Origin: Thermosyntropha lipolytica DSM 11003
Lineage (GTDB): Bacteria > Bacillota > Syntrophomonadia > Syntrophomonadales > Syntrophomonadaceae
Direction: 5' to 3'
Assembly: GCF_900129805.1 (NCBI RefSeq)
Contig: NZ_FQWY01000021.1
Span: 1 to 35,467 of the forward strand
DNA length: 35,467 nt
Shown: positions 7,456-18,257 of the stretch, piece after piece
Layout of the letters: every line of letters starts with the position of its first letter
Numbering within the stretch: the stretch's first letter is position 1
Position numbers and translations under genes: made by a program
Notes under the pieces: generated by a model
What the model saw: the letters and a program-made list of their open reading frames with translations, nothing else
Database searches by the model: none
What the model was told of the DNA's origin: nothing

Positions 7456-10073
7456 ATCCAACTCTCCTTTATCCATTTTTTTACCATGTTAATCTCTTCA
7501 TCCTTATCTTTAACTATCCCATCTAGTTTCAAAAGATAAAGCTCATCCAGTATTTTCTTATAAACAGGGCCAGGTTTAAGCCCTAAAATTCTGAGATCAT
7601 GGCCATTTATTTCTAATTTGATCTTTTCCTTACGGTCCAGATATTCTACTATTTTTTCCCATATTTTTTCTTCTCTCACCAGCAGGAGTAGATAAATCAA
7701 GCTTTCCTTTTCCCAGCCATTTATCAGCTTATCCAGCCAGCTAGATTTTATATCGCGGGCAGCAGCTATCTCCTGCCACACCATCCCGGCTTTTTCTATT
7801 TCTTTAACCGCTTTGAGGGCCTGCCTGTCCAAAGGATAACAAGCTAAAAATTTTTCCCGGCTTTCCTGATCAGCCAGAGCTAAAATAGCTCCCAGGTATA
7901 CCAGCCAGGTTTTTACATAAAGGGCATGATATCTTTCCTTAAACCAGGCAACAACAGAAGGAATGCGCCGCCACAAACCTTCATCAGCCCTATCTAAATC
8001 TACATCCGGCAGAACATACTCCCAAACGCCGATCTCCTTCATCCTTATTAAAGCCGGCATAGGGTCAGGCTCACTCAATATGAGAATTAGTTCCTGCAAA
8101 ATCCTTTTATAGGAAAGCTTCCCCAGCATGCGCCGTTCCACGGCATCCTGGGCCAGACGCAGAGTATCAGGTTCGATAGTAAAACCATATCGCGTTTCAA
8201 ATCTTATAGCCCGCATTATGCGGGTAGGATCCTCAATGAAACTTAAATTATACAGGATACGGATATATTTTTGTTCTAAATCGCGCCTTCCCCCAAAATA
8301 ATCAATAAGCTCACCATATCTGTCCGGATTAAGAGCAACCGCCAGGGTATTTATGGTAAAATCTCTCCGGTATAAATCTTCCCGCAGCGAAGATTTTTCC
8401 ACCTTCGGCAGAGCAGCCGGAAACTCATAATACTCAGTACGGGCCGTTGCCACATCTATTTTGAAATCATCATTTATTATCACTACTGCCGTCCCGAAAC
8501 GTTTATGAATCCTAACCCTGCCTCCTAACCTTTCCGCCAGGGAAATGGCCAGCTTTTCTCCTTCTCCTTCCACTACCAGGTCGATGTCAAAATTAGGATA
8601 AGAAAGCAGCAGATCCCGCACAAAACCTCCTACGCAGTACACCTTATACCCCAGTTCTTCCGCCACTTCCCCTGCGGTCTTAAGTAAATGCAGTATATCA
8701 TAAGGCATCTTTGCTTCCAATAATTCTTTGACATTAAAATAATCATGTCCTCCCGGCTGATACATGATCATATGATCCTCAGGATACTCATCACCGTGCA
8801 AAACGCGAAGAATATCAGTACGGGAAACTATCCCTATCAGCCTTCCATTTTCGATAACCGGCAAACGTCCTATATCATTTTCTACCATTATCTTCTGAAC
8901 CTGGGCTACCGGAGTATCCGGTGTAACCCACTTTACACCGGTAGTCATAAAAGCTTTAACCGGAGCATGTCCCAGATTATGCATTCTAGCCTTATCAACA
9001 TCGCGCCGTGATATAACACCTACCATTTTATCCCCATCTACCACCGGCATCCCTGTATGCCCGTAGCGCAACATCACCTTTCCGGCCTCTTCCATAGTAA
9101 ATGTTAAAGGTATAGTCTTAACCGGACTAGACATTATATCCCTGGCAGTAAGGCCAGGCAGCACACTATCCTTTAGCCTCTGTTCCAGCAAAAGGAGCAT
9201 TTCTTCAACACTTTTGCCTTTGACCACAGTTGAGGCAGCCTTCTCATGACCTCTACCCCCCCAGGGAGCTAAAACTTCATTTACTTTAACCGTATCGGTA
9301 CGGCTTCTCCCTACGATATTAACTTTCCCTTCCATTAATACCAGGGTAAAAACAGCCTCACTGTTTTCAACTTCCATAAGCCTGTAGGTTACTACATCCA
9401 GCCCGGGGATAAAATCTTCTCTTATCGCCCAGGCTACAGCTATATCTGTATGTCCTATATTAAAATGTTTAACGCTTTGCAAAAGTTCCTGCCAGAGCCC
9501 TTTCTGTTCTTCGGAAAAAGACAGCTCCATAAAATTTGCTATGACCGAAAGATTAGCCCCTTTTTGCAAAAGGTAGGCTACTGCATAAGCATCCCGGTAA
9601 GTAGTAGATTGAAAAAGCAGGCTTCCCGTATCCTCATATATCCCTAAAGCCAGGATGGTGGCTTCAAAAGGGGTTATTTCCAGATCCTTCTCCATTATTT
9701 TTTCTACGAGTATAGTCGTAGCTGCTCCTACTTCCTGCACTTCTTTTATGGTTCCTTTTATATCATCATCCATAACCGGATGGTGATCATAAACATGTAT
9801 CTCTATATCTTCGCGCCCGGCCAATTCCTTTAACTTTCCCAGACGATGAGCGCTAGCCGTATCAACAATAATAAGCCTTTTTACTTCATCAAAGTCAATC
9901 TCTCTAGGATTTTTTATAAACAAGGAATCCTTATAGATAGCCATAAATTTTTTTACATTTTTTGATAGGGTGCCAGCCAAAACCTTAACTCCTGAAGGAT
10001 AAAGCTTATTGGCAGCAACCATAGCAGCCAACCCATCAAAATCCAGCGCATTATGTGAAGTAATTACATCCAC
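7452..10073 (-). CDS. DHH / CBS / tRNA nucleotidyltransferase fusion (probable A-adding enzyme)
   Basis: An 873-residue multidomain protein. Residues 1-300 are a DHH phosphoesterase with DFDG (11-14), DHH (96-98) and a DHHA1 GGRGHEK motif (272-278). Residues 310-430 hold two CBS repeats. From about 475 there is a class II nucleotidyltransferase: GGFVRD (482-487), catalytic DID (496-498), then RRDFTINTLA and DPTRIMRAIRFE. The same arrangement occurs in the A-adding tRNA nucleotidyltransferase of Aquifex, which works with a separate CC-adding enzyme. A-adding versus full CCA-adding is an inference. It heads the M50-scpA-scpB group and has its own extended -10 promoter. Confidence 0.93.
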   Translation of the reverse strand: MDVITSHNALDFDGLAAMVAANKLYPSGVKVLAGTLSKNVKKFMAIYKDSLFIKNPREIDFDEVKRLIIVDTASAHRLGKLKELAGREDIEIHVYDHHPVMDDDIKGTIKEVQEVGAATTILVEKIMEKDLEITPFEATILALGIYEDTGSLLFQSTTYRDAYAVAYLLQKGANLSVIANFMELSFSEEQKGLWQELLQSVKHFNIGHTDIAVAWAIREDFIPGLDVVTYRLMEVENSEAVFTLVLMEGKVNIVGRSRTDTVKVNEVLAPWGGRGHEKAASTVVKGKSVEEMLLLLEQRLKDSVLPGLTARDIMSSPVKTIPLTFTMEEAGKVMLRYGHTGMPVVDGDKMVGVISRRDVDKARMHNLGHAPVKAFMTTGVKWVTPDTPVAQVQKIMVENDIGRLPVIENGRLIGIVSRTDILRVLHGDEYPEDHMIMYQPGGHDYFNVKELLEAKMPYDILHLLKTAGEVAEELGYKVYCVGGFVRDLLLSYPNFDIDLVVEGEGEKLAISLAERLGGRVRIHKRFGTAVVIINDDFKIDVATARTEYYEFPAALPKVEKSSLREDLYRRDFTINTLAVALNPDRYGELIDYFGGRRDLEQKYIRILYNLSFIEDPTRIMRAIRFETRYGFTIEPDTLRLAQDAVERRMLGKLSYKRILQELILILSEPDPMPALIRMKEIGVWEYVLPDVDLDRADEGLWRRIPSVVAWFKERYHALYVKTWLVYLGAILALADQESREKFLACYPLDRQALKAVKEIEKAGMVWQEIAAARDIKSSWLDKLINGWEKESLIYLLLLVREEKIWEKIVEYLDRKEKIKLEINGHDLRILGLKPGPVYKKILDELYLLKLDGIVKDKDEEINMVKKWIKESWI

Positions 10074-10100
10074 CTTTACTCCCCCATCCTCATGATTATC

Positions 10101-10109
10101 TGCATTATA
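10101..10109 (-). promoter_or_regulatory. Extended -10 promoter of the nucleotidyltransferase operon
   Basis: On the minus strand TGTTATAAT gives a TGn extension plus a perfect TATAAT (10104-10109), about 31 nt before the ATG. The -35 position (TAAAAT) is poor, which is compatible with an extended -10. The ribosome site GGGGGAGTAAAGGTGG precedes the ATG. Confidence 0.6.
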
Positions 10110-10224
10110 ACATAAACTATTTTCTCATTTTAAATCTAAGCTGTTAACATTTAAAGCTTAAATTATTTTACCATAATATGTAATAATAAAAACTAAAAAT
10201 AATGGCAGCATAAATATTGTTTAT

Positions 10225-10253
10225 TTGCCCTCCCGTATATACATTCATATAAT
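10225..10253 (+). promoter_or_regulatory. Sigma-A-like promoter of the DUF2889 gene
   Basis: TTGCCC (10225-10230) and TATAAT (10248-10253) are separated by 17 nt, with the start codon about 30 nt further on. It is divergent from the nucleotidyltransferase operon promoter in the same intergenic region. Confidence 0.75.
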
Positions 10254-10283
10254 AAGCTGATAAAAGCACAAAAAGGAGAGGAA

Positions 10284-10778
10284 ATGATGTACGAAAAATC
10301 GGAAAAATACGTCGTCAAAGTCCTACCCCATAAAGGCTATGAAGTCATCGGCTACTGGCAGGATGACATCCATCGTTTAAAAAGCCGCATAGTATTTGAA
10401 TATAAAACTAATAAAATTATCGCTGCCGAGGTCGAAGCGGAAAAAACCCCCTTTCCCATCTGCACTCAGGGCATCCAGAGCATAAAAAACCTTATCGGCA
10501 AACAGGTAAGCCCTGGTTTTTATAATGTGGTGAAAGCTAATGTGATGAATAAAGATGGATGCATACATGTAGGAGAACTAGTTTTAGGTTCCGTCAAAGC
10601 AGCTATCCAGGCCGCTTCCCGGGAAATGCCGGAATGGGTGGAAGAAGAAGATTATAAAGCCAGGTGGGCAGTATTCAGTTCCATCTACAAGGATAAATGT
10701 ATATTCTTCGCCCAGCCAGATGCGGAAACTAAAGCGCTTCAGATGCTGCACGAATGTGGAAAAAACAAAGGTGAATAG
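10284..10778 (+). CDS. DUF2889 domain protein
   Basis: A 164-residue soluble protein of unknown function. It follows the DUF2889 pattern closely: EVEAEKTPFPIC (to C60), then NLIGKQVSPGF, then the strongest motif DGCIHVGEL (C93, H95, E98) and an alanine-rich helix. C60, C93, H95 and E98 could bind metal, but that is inference. It has its own promoter and AGGAGAGG before the ATG. A second ATG directly follows the first. It stands alone between divergent and convergent neighbours, so context gives no function. Confidence 0.8.
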   Translation: MMYEKSEKYVVKVLPHKGYEVIGYWQDDIHRLKSRIVFEYKTNKIIAAEVEAEKTPFPICTQGIQSIKNLIGKQVSPGFYNVVKANVMNKDGCIHVGELVLGSVKAAIQAASREMPEWVEEEDYKARWAVFSSIYKDKCIFFAQPDAETKALQMLHECGKNKGE

Positions 10779-10781
10779 CAA

Positions 10782-10828
10782 AAGGGGATGGCGCCTAGAC
10801 GAGCCATCCCCTTCTTTACGGTTTTTTT
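10782..10828. terminator. Bidirectional intrinsic terminator
   Basis: An 11-bp perfect stem, AAGGGGATGGC (10782-10792) with GCCATCCCCTT (10803-10813), sits between the convergent DUF2889 and lysA genes. The T run on the minus strand is adjacent; on the plus strand a longer T run begins 8 nt after the stem. Confidence 0.8.
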
Positions 10829-12141
10829 TACTTTCTTAACCGTTCAGGCAAAACATCATTGCGTATAATATCTTCATAAGTTTCCCTTTTTACAATTACC
10901 TCAGCCTTACCTTCATTTACCAGTACCATGGCCGGCCGGGGAAGCCGGTTATAGTTGCTGGACATAGCATAATTATAGGCACCGGTAGCAAAGACAGCTA
11001 AAATATCTCCCGGTTCTACAGTAGGAAGCTCTATATCCCAAATCAGCATATCTCCTGATTCACAGCACTTACCGGCAATAGATACCTTTTCCCTTACTGG
11101 TTTATCTGCCTTGTTGGCCAAAATAGCAGTATATTTTGCACCATACAAGGCCGGACGCGGATTATCTCCCATTCCTCCATCTACCGCCACATATTTCCTT
11201 ATCCCTTTAACCTCTTTCCTCGACCCGATGGTGTAAAGTGTAATGCCGGCCGGTCCGGATATAGCTCTTCCCGGTTCTACTATTACTCGGGGCATCTTTA
11301 AATTATATTCATCCGCCTTTTCCCTAACCGTAAGCATAACTGCTTCTGCCCAATCTTTAGGATCACAGGGTTCATCGCCTTTATAATAGAAAATACCAAA
11401 ACCCCCGCCCATATCCAGTTCATCTAGTTCTAAGCCCAACTCGTTCTTTACGGTAGCATAAAAATCCATCATAACACCTGTCGCATGACGGAAAGAGGCC
11501 ATTTCAAAAATCTGCGAGCCAATATGACAGTGCAAACCTTTTAAATTAAGCCATTTACAATCCAGAGCCATTCTTACTCCCTCTAAAGCCTGCCCATCGG
11601 GGAGGGTAAAACCAAACTTGGAATCTATCTGCCCGGTTTTTATATATTCATGGGTGTGCGCCTCTACCCCTGGAGTTATGCGTAGCATTATATCCTGTTT
11701 CTTGCCCATCTCCGAACATATGTGGTTTAAAAGTTCAAGTTCATAAAAGTTATCGACCACAATCCTGCCTACACCCGTTTCCAATGCCATTACAAGTTCT
11801 TCCCGGCTTTTGTTATTCCCGTGGAAAAAAACTTTATCCATCGGAAATCCAGCTTTAAGGGCCGTGAAAATTTCGCCTCCTGATACAACATCCAGCCCCA
11901 GTCCTTCCTCTTCGGCAATCTTTACCAGGGCCAAACAGCTCAATGACTTGCTGGCATATATAACTAGAGAATCACCATAAGCAGAAAAAGCTTCTTTAAA
12001 TCGACGGCAGTTTTCCCGAAAACCCTGCTCATCTATAACCCAGAGGGGGGTTTTAAACTCTGCTGCCAGTTCAACCGCATCTATCCCCCCAATTTCTAAA
12101 TGCCCTTTTTCATTTATCCGCATCGTACCGGTCAAATACAA
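10828..12141 (-). CDS. lysA: Diaminopimelate decarboxylase
   Basis: A 437-residue fold-III PLP decarboxylase that makes L-lysine from meso-diaminopimelate. Seen: YASKSL with the PLP lysine K65, HCHIGSQIFE, DMGGGFGI for phosphate binding, and the CCESGDML motif that supplies the active-site Cys and Glu from the second subunit. The start is TTG at 12141 with AAAGGAGG 8 nt upstream; the next ATG, six codons in, is too far from that site. It is monocistronic, with its own promoter and terminator. Confidence 0.97.
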   Translation of the reverse strand: MYLTGTMRINEKGHLEIGGIDAVELAAEFKTPLWVIDEQGFRENCRRFKEAFSAYGDSLVIYASKSLSCLALVKIAEEEGLGLDVVSGGEIFTALKAGFPMDKVFFHGNNKSREELVMALETGVGRIVVDNFYELELLNHICSEMGKKQDIMLRITPGVEAHTHEYIKTGQIDSKFGFTLPDGQALEGVRMALDCKWLNLKGLHCHIGSQIFEMASFRHATGVMMDFYATVKNELGLELDELDMGGGFGIFYYKGDEPCDPKDWAEAVMLTVREKADEYNLKMPRVIVEPGRAISGPAGITLYTIGSRKEVKGIRKYVAVDGGMGDNPRPALYGAKYTAILANKADKPVREKVSIAGKCCESGDMLIWDIELPTVEPGDILAVFATGAYNYAMSSNYNRLPRPAMVLVNEGKAEVIVKRETYEDIIRNDVLPERLRK

Positions 12142-12180
12142 ACTCTCAGCCTCCTTTATAAACTGAGTAAAATCTTCGTT

Positions 12181-12210
12181 ATTTTAACATTATAAACCGC
12201 CAGGGGTCAA
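12181..12210 (-). promoter_or_regulatory. Sigma-A-like promoter of lysA
   Basis: On the minus strand TTGACC (12205-12210) and TAAAAT (12181-12186) are 18 nt apart, about 40 nt before the TTG start. A TATAAT lies in the spacer but only 10 nt from the -35. No lysine riboswitch is seen between this promoter and lysA. Confidence 0.6.
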
Positions 12211-12238
12211 TTAAAGGGCATAAATATACAGCATACAT

Positions 12239-12266
12239 AAAAAACCAGGGAGCAAATCCCTGGTTG
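12239..12266 (-). terminator. Intrinsic terminator after the LapA-domain gene
   Basis: A 9-bp stem, AACCAGGGA with TCCCTGGTT, around a 5-nt loop. It is followed on the minus strand by TTTTTTATG just past the LapA-domain gene. Confidence 0.85.
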
Positions 12267-12274
12267 CTTAAAAC

Positions 12275-12592
12275 TTATTGAGGCTTATCTGTATTTTCCG
12301 CCGGCTTACTTTCTTTACTACTTTCTCCGGTCAAACTTTTTATCTGTTTTTGTAGTTTGCGGTTCTCGGCGGTTAATTCTTTAATTCTGCGCGCAATCTT
12401 GAACTGGCGAAAGCTGTCAATAAGAAAGGTTATAACCGCACCCGACAGAGCAGCAATTAGAACTACTACAGCCAGAGAAACCTTAGGAGAAGTCCAGGAA
12501 AGAAAATGAACGGTAACTTCAGATGTATTCTGAAAAACAAAGATGGCTACTCCCAGAATAAAAAGCAGTGCCCCGATCAGATAGCCTTGCAT
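12275..12592 (-). CDS. LapA-domain (DUF1049) membrane protein
   Basis: A 105-residue protein with two hydrophobic helices (about 3-22 and 38-60). Between them is FQNTSEVTVHFLSW, the DUF1049/LapA signature. A charged coiled-coil-like helix (RRIKELTAENRKLQKQIKSL, 68-87) and a polar tail follow. Its enterobacterial relative LapA (YciS) takes part in LPS assembly control; that role need not apply in a Gram-positive. The ATG follows GGGGGCGAAGG, and the gene has its own promoter behind secF. Confidence 0.85.
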   Translation of the reverse strand: MQGYLIGALLFILGVAIFVFQNTSEVTVHFLSWTSPKVSLAVVVLIAALSGAVITFLIDSFRQFKIARRIKELTAENRKLQKQIKSLTGESSKESKPAENTDKPQ

Positions 12593-12628
12593 ATACCTTC
12601 GCCCCCGTTTTTCTTTGCTTTTGGGTTT

Positions 12629-12657
12629 ATTTTAAACCTCATCTATTTTTTTGCCAA
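12629..12657 (-). promoter_or_regulatory. Sigma-A-like promoter of the LapA-domain gene
   Basis: On the minus strand TTGGCA (12652-12657) and TAAAAT (12629-12634) are exactly 17 nt apart, with the ATG about 37 nt downstream. It lies after the secF stop and the putative secF terminator. Confidence 0.6.
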
Positions 12658-12664
12658 TATATTT

Positions 12665-12705
12665 TAAAAACCCGGGGAGGTTTTTCTCTTCCCCCTGGGG
12701 TATGG
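12665..12705 (-). terminator. Probable terminator after secF
   Basis: On the minus strand a G-rich arm (CCCAGGGGGA) pairs imperfectly with ACCTCCCCGGG, followed by TTTTT. The stem has a mismatch and a shift, so strength is uncertain. The position, directly after secF and before the next promoter, fits. Confidence 0.55.
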
Positions 12706-12707
12706 CC

Positions 12708-13547
12708 TTAAGCTCTAGCTTTAAGTTCATACCAGACAGGGCTGGCAATAAAAATAGAGGAATAAGCCCCGCTTATAAAACCGATAAGCATGGCCAGCAC
12801 AAACAGCTTTATCGTAGCCCCACCGAAAGCTAATAACGCAATTAAGGCAAAGGCCGAAGTCAAAACGGTATTTATAGAACGGTTAAGGGTTTGCATTATA
12901 CTCCGGTTTATAAGGGTCATAAGGTCTTCCTTGAGCTTAAAGCTTAAGTTCTCACGGATGCGGTCAAATACAACAATAGTATCATTTATCGAATAACCTA
13001 TGACCGTAAGTATAGCCGCAATAAAGGAACTATTTACCTCCCACTGGAAGAGCGAGAAAAGTCCTAATACTACCAGTACGTTGTGCATAATACCTACAAT
13101 AGCAGCAATACCAAAATAAAATTCGAAGCGTACGGTTATATAAATAAGCATCAAAACCCCTGCTATCAGCAAAGCCAAAACCGCATTGCGGGTAAGCTCT
13201 TTGCCAATAACCGGCCCTACGCTCTCCGCACTTAAAAACCGAACTTGACCAAATTTCCCTTCCAGGGCTTTTAGCAGCTCTTTCGTCTCTTCCTGGCTCA
13301 ACTCTCTAGTTCTTATATAAAAATCAGCTCCACTTTTCTGCACCTCTGCTCTTCCCAGGTCAAAACTGCTTAATACCGAACGCACTTCACCAGCAGTTAC
13401 TTTTTCATCTATCCTTATGTTGAGCACAGATCCTCCGGTAAAATCTATACCCAAATTAAGCCCCTGAACAAAAAGGGATATAAGGCCAGGAATAATCACC
13501 AGAAGTGAAATAATATAAAAAATCTTTCTTCTCTGTACTATCTGCAT
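12708..13547 (-). CDS. secF: Protein translocase subunit SecF
   Basis: SecF, partner of SecD in the proton-driven late step of Sec export. It has an N-terminal membrane helix, the LGIDFTGGS motif near residue 30, a short extracytoplasmic domain, and five clustered C-terminal helices including the GYSINDTIVVFDRIREN segment. Chosen start: ATG at 13547 (279 residues, MQIVQRRKIFY...), with AAAGGGGGG 6 nt upstream. An ATG nine codons earlier lies inside the secD end without a ribosome site. Confidence 0.96.
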   Translation of the reverse strand: MQIVQRRKIFYIISLLVIIPGLISLFVQGLNLGIDFTGGSVLNIRIDEKVTAGEVRSVLSSFDLGRAEVQKSGADFYIRTRELSQEETKELLKALEGKFGQVRFLSAESVGPVIGKELTRNAVLALLIAGVLMLIYITVRFEFYFGIAAIVGIMHNVLVVLGLFSLFQWEVNSSFIAAILTVIGYSINDTIVVFDRIRENLSFKLKEDLMTLINRSIMQTLNRSINTVLTSAFALIALLAFGGATIKLFVLAMLIGFISGAYSSIFIASPVWYELKARA

Positions 13548-13563
13548 CTTTATCCCCCCTTTT

Positions 13564-14766
13564 TTAAACGCCATATAATTTGGTGTTTTTAGTTATATTA
13601 GCAAAAAGAATAAGCATATAGCGGGTAAATATCAGAGCTACTAACATGCTGGCTACTATCCCAATGGAAAGAGTAACCGCAAAGCCTTTAATAGGCCCGG
13701 TGCCAAAATACATGAGAACCAGTGCCGTTATCAAAGTGGTTATATTAGCATCCAGTATAGTGCGGAAAGCGCGTCTGAATCCCGCCTCAATAGCCGCCAG
13801 CAAGGTTTTACCCAGCCTTAGTTCTTCTTTTATTCTTTCGTATATGATTATATTAGCATCTACTGCCATACCGATCGAAAGAGCAAAAGCAGCAATACCG
13901 GGCAAAGTAAGCACAGCTCCTAAAGCCCACATAGTCCCTAAAACCAGCAAAGCATATAAAATCAGAGAGATATCAGCAATAAGACCAGGCAGCCTGTAGT
14001 ATCCGAGCATAAAAATCAAAACCGCAATAATTCCGACAATCCCGGCTTTTATGCTTTTTTCCAGGGAATCTGCTCCCAGGGTAGGCCCTATCGACCTTTT
14101 TTCCATTACCTTAAATGAAACCGGCAGCGCACCGGAACGCAGAAGAACAGCCAAATCCTGCGCTTCTTTGGCGGTAAAATCACCTTCAATTACAGCCTGC
14201 CCGGTAGTTATAACATCTCTTACCACCGGCGCACTTACCACATTATTGTCAATTACTATAGCAATACGACGTCCCAGGTTTTCCTGGGTAGCCTTAGCAA
14301 AGAGCTTGGTCCCTTCTTTATCAAATTCCAGTTGCACCATAGCTCCTCTCTGAGGGTCAACTGTAGCCTGCGCATCCTTTAAGTTTTTTCCTGTAAGCAG
14401 CACATTCCCCTGTTCATCCCAGAACTCAAGCTGAGAAGTAGTCTTTAAAAGGTCAACTGCTGCTTCGGGATCTTCTTCCCCGGCAATTTCGATTACTATT
14501 CTGCGATCCCCTTGCGGGAACAAATTAGTCTCCTTTACGCCCAGGCTATCTACACGATTGCGCAGTATCCCCAGGGCTTTTTGGATAGTATCCGGGGTTA
14601 CCTCCTGTCCTTCGGTTTCTTCAGCTTCCAGAACTACCCTTAGCCCTCCCCGCAGATCCAAACCTAATTTTATATTCTCTTTTATCGGCTCATACAGGTA
14701 ATAAGTCAAAAAAGCTAAAGCCGCAATAATAACCGCTATTATTAAAATACTTGAAGTTTTCTTCAC
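13564..14766 (-). CDS. secD: Protein translocase subunit SecD
   Basis: SecD of about 400 residues: an N-terminal helix, the KLGLDLRGG motif, a P1 periplasmic-type domain, and six helices in the C-terminal half including ALSIGMAVDANIIIYERIKEEL. The start is GTG at 14766 with AAGGAGG 7 nt upstream, giving VKKTSSILII. An in-frame ATG seven codons earlier would place the ribosome site inside the gene. secF starts 16 nt after its stop. yajC upstream completes the SecDF-YajC set. Confidence 0.96.
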   Translation of the reverse strand: MKKTSSILIIAVIIAALAFLTYYLYEPIKENIKLGLDLRGGLRVVLEAEETEGQEVTPDTIQKALGILRNRVDSLGVKETNLFPQGDRRIVIEIAGEEDPEAAVDLLKTTSQLEFWDEQGNVLLTGKNLKDAQATVDPQRGAMVQLEFDKEGTKLFAKATQENLGRRIAIVIDNNVVSAPVVRDVITTGQAVIEGDFTAKEAQDLAVLLRSGALPVSFKVMEKRSIGPTLGADSLEKSIKAGIVGIIAVLIFMLGYYRLPGLIADISLILYALLVLGTMWALGAVLTLPGIAAFALSIGMAVDANIIIYERIKEELRLGKTLLAAIEAGFRRAFRTILDANITTLITALVLMYFGTGPIKGFAVTLSIGIVASMLVALIFTRYMLILFANITKNTKLYGV

Positions 14767-14788
14767 CTTTTTTCCTCCTTCCCACATA

Positions 14789-14820
14789 AAAGCCGGGCAC
14801 AGATTAAGGCCCTGGCTTTA
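14789..14820 (-). terminator. Hairpin between the HD-domain gene and secD
   Basis: On the minus strand AAAGCCAGGGC pairs with GCCCGGCTTTT with one bulge, followed by a short T run that runs into the secD ribosome site. It could be a weak terminator or attenuator that adjusts secDF relative to yajC. Confidence 0.45.
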
Positions 14821-14825
14821 CATTT

Positions 14826-15485
14826 TTATAAAAGTTTGGCTCCATTGATTATGAGCTCAAACTGACAACCCAGAAAATCAGCAGCCCGCCTGCACATGAG
14901 CATACGGCTCAAAAATATTTCAAAATACTCCATAACCGGGCATATACTGGTATCTATGGTAAGCTGCATAGTAATAACCTTTTCCTTTTCCCTGACTATA
15001 AGGTTTGATTCTTTTACCGCATAATTTACCCGGTCATGGATGTCAAAAGTTGAAACATCGGTATTGCGTACCCGGTTGCGGTGGACATGCGACTTATCTG
15101 CCAGTATAAGGGCTGCTGCCACTTCATTTACGGGATGTCCATTACCCTCATCATGGTTGCCTATAGCGGCACCAATCACAGCTACTTCTGCCGGATCCAT
15201 GCCCATACGTCGCAGTATCTCCATAGCTATAAGGGCTCCGCTCTGGCTATGACCATTTCTATTTACCACATTGCCCAGATCATGCATGTAACCTGCAATC
15301 CCTGCTAATTCTGCTGTGCGTTCATCATAACCCAGTTTTATCATTATTTCCCGGCTTCTATTGGCTACCAGGCTCACATGGATAAAGCCATGATCAGTAT
15401 AACCCATCTGGCCTAAATGTTCATTTCCTTTCTGGATAAATGTCTTTACCAGAAGATTTTCCTTGACATCCTTCAGAGTCACCAT
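14826..15485 (-). CDS. HD-domain phosphohydrolase
   Basis: A 219-residue protein of the HD superfamily of metal-dependent phosphohydrolases. Ligand motifs seen: H36 (GFIHV), H68-D69 (YMHDLGN), a further NHDEGNGHP near 111-119 and DKSH near 131-134. The C-terminal 60 residues are outside the core fold. The substrate is unknown. The ATG lies one nt after the yajC stop, with AGAGG 6 nt upstream. The gene sits between yajC and secD in this cluster. Confidence 0.88.
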   Translation of the reverse strand: MVTLKDVKENLLVKTFIQKGNEHLGQMGYTDHGFIHVSLVANRSREIMIKLGYDERTAELAGIAGYMHDLGNVVNRNGHSQSGALIAMEILRRMGMDPAEVAVIGAAIGNHDEGNGHPVNEVAAALILADKSHVHRNRVRNTDVSTFDIHDRVNYAVKESNLIVREKEKVITMQLTIDTSICPVMEYFEIFLSRMLMCRRAADFLGCQFELIINGAKLL

Positions 15486-15486
15486 A

Positions 15487-15756
15487 TTAATCCTCTACCT
15501 TATAGGCAATAGCTTTCTTCAAAAACTCAATTTCCGTATTATCATTGACCCTTACCAAAAACGTATCATCCTTCACCTTGGCAATCTCGCCTTTTATCCC
15601 CCCTATGGTTACTACCTTATCCCCCTTCCTTAACCCGGCCAGCATTTCACTATGCTTTTTCTCCTGTTTTCTACGCGGCCAAATGATAAAAAGATAAAAA
15701 ATAGCAATAAAAGCCCCAAAATAAACTACCAGAGTTAAAATTTCATTCGTACCCAT
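15487..15756 (-). CDS. yajC: Preprotein translocase subunit YajC
   Basis: An 89-residue single-pass membrane protein with a helix at about 6-28, then the RRKQEKKHSEMLAGLRKGDKVVTIGGI pattern and a small beta domain. It associates with SecDF. The ATG has AAGGAGG about 10 nt upstream. It lies downstream of tgt, the usual order tgt-yajC-secD-secF. Confidence 0.96.
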   Translation of the reverse strand: MGTNEILTLVVYFGAFIAIFYLFIIWPRRKQEKKHSEMLAGLRKGDKVVTIGGIKGEIAKVKDDTFLVRVNDNTEIEFLKKAIAYKVED

Positions 15757-15823
15757 TTAGCCCATCCTCCTTATTTTTTCAAAACTCAGTTATAATTCGA
15801 TAAAAAAATCAAAATCCCTCTTA

Positions 15824-18005
<2,182 letters not shown>

Positions 18006-18008
18006 ATC

Positions 18009-18242
18009 TCATCTCCTTAATATAAGATTGGCAATTAGAGTCAGAAAAAGGCTGAGCAGCAAAAAAGTAGTCAGGGGAAAATAAAAAGCGAAATTTTCTC
18101 TTTTTATATATATATCTCCCGGCAGCCTGAACAGGGGAATATTATTACCTAGCTTAGACAAAAATAAAAAAATTACTCCCAGTAAGAGCAGAAAAAAGCC
18201 TAAACTTATAAAAATTTTGCCCATGCTCTCCATAAAATTCAT
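18009..18242 (-). CDS. DUF2905 small membrane protein
   Basis: A 77-residue protein with two hydrophobic helices (about 8-28 and 55-76). The intervening LGNNIPLFRLPGDIYIKRENFAFYFPL segment is the DUF2905 signature. Its function is unknown, but the gene is often found beside ruvB/queA in Firmicutes. GGGGG lies 9 nt before the ATG; a second ATG three codons later is possible. Confidence 0.88.
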   Translation of the reverse strand: MNFMESMGKIFISLGFFLLLLGVIFLFLSKLGNNIPLFRLPGDIYIKRENFAFYFPLTTFLLLSLFLTLIANLILRR

Positions 18243-18257
18243 GATTTACTTCCCCCT

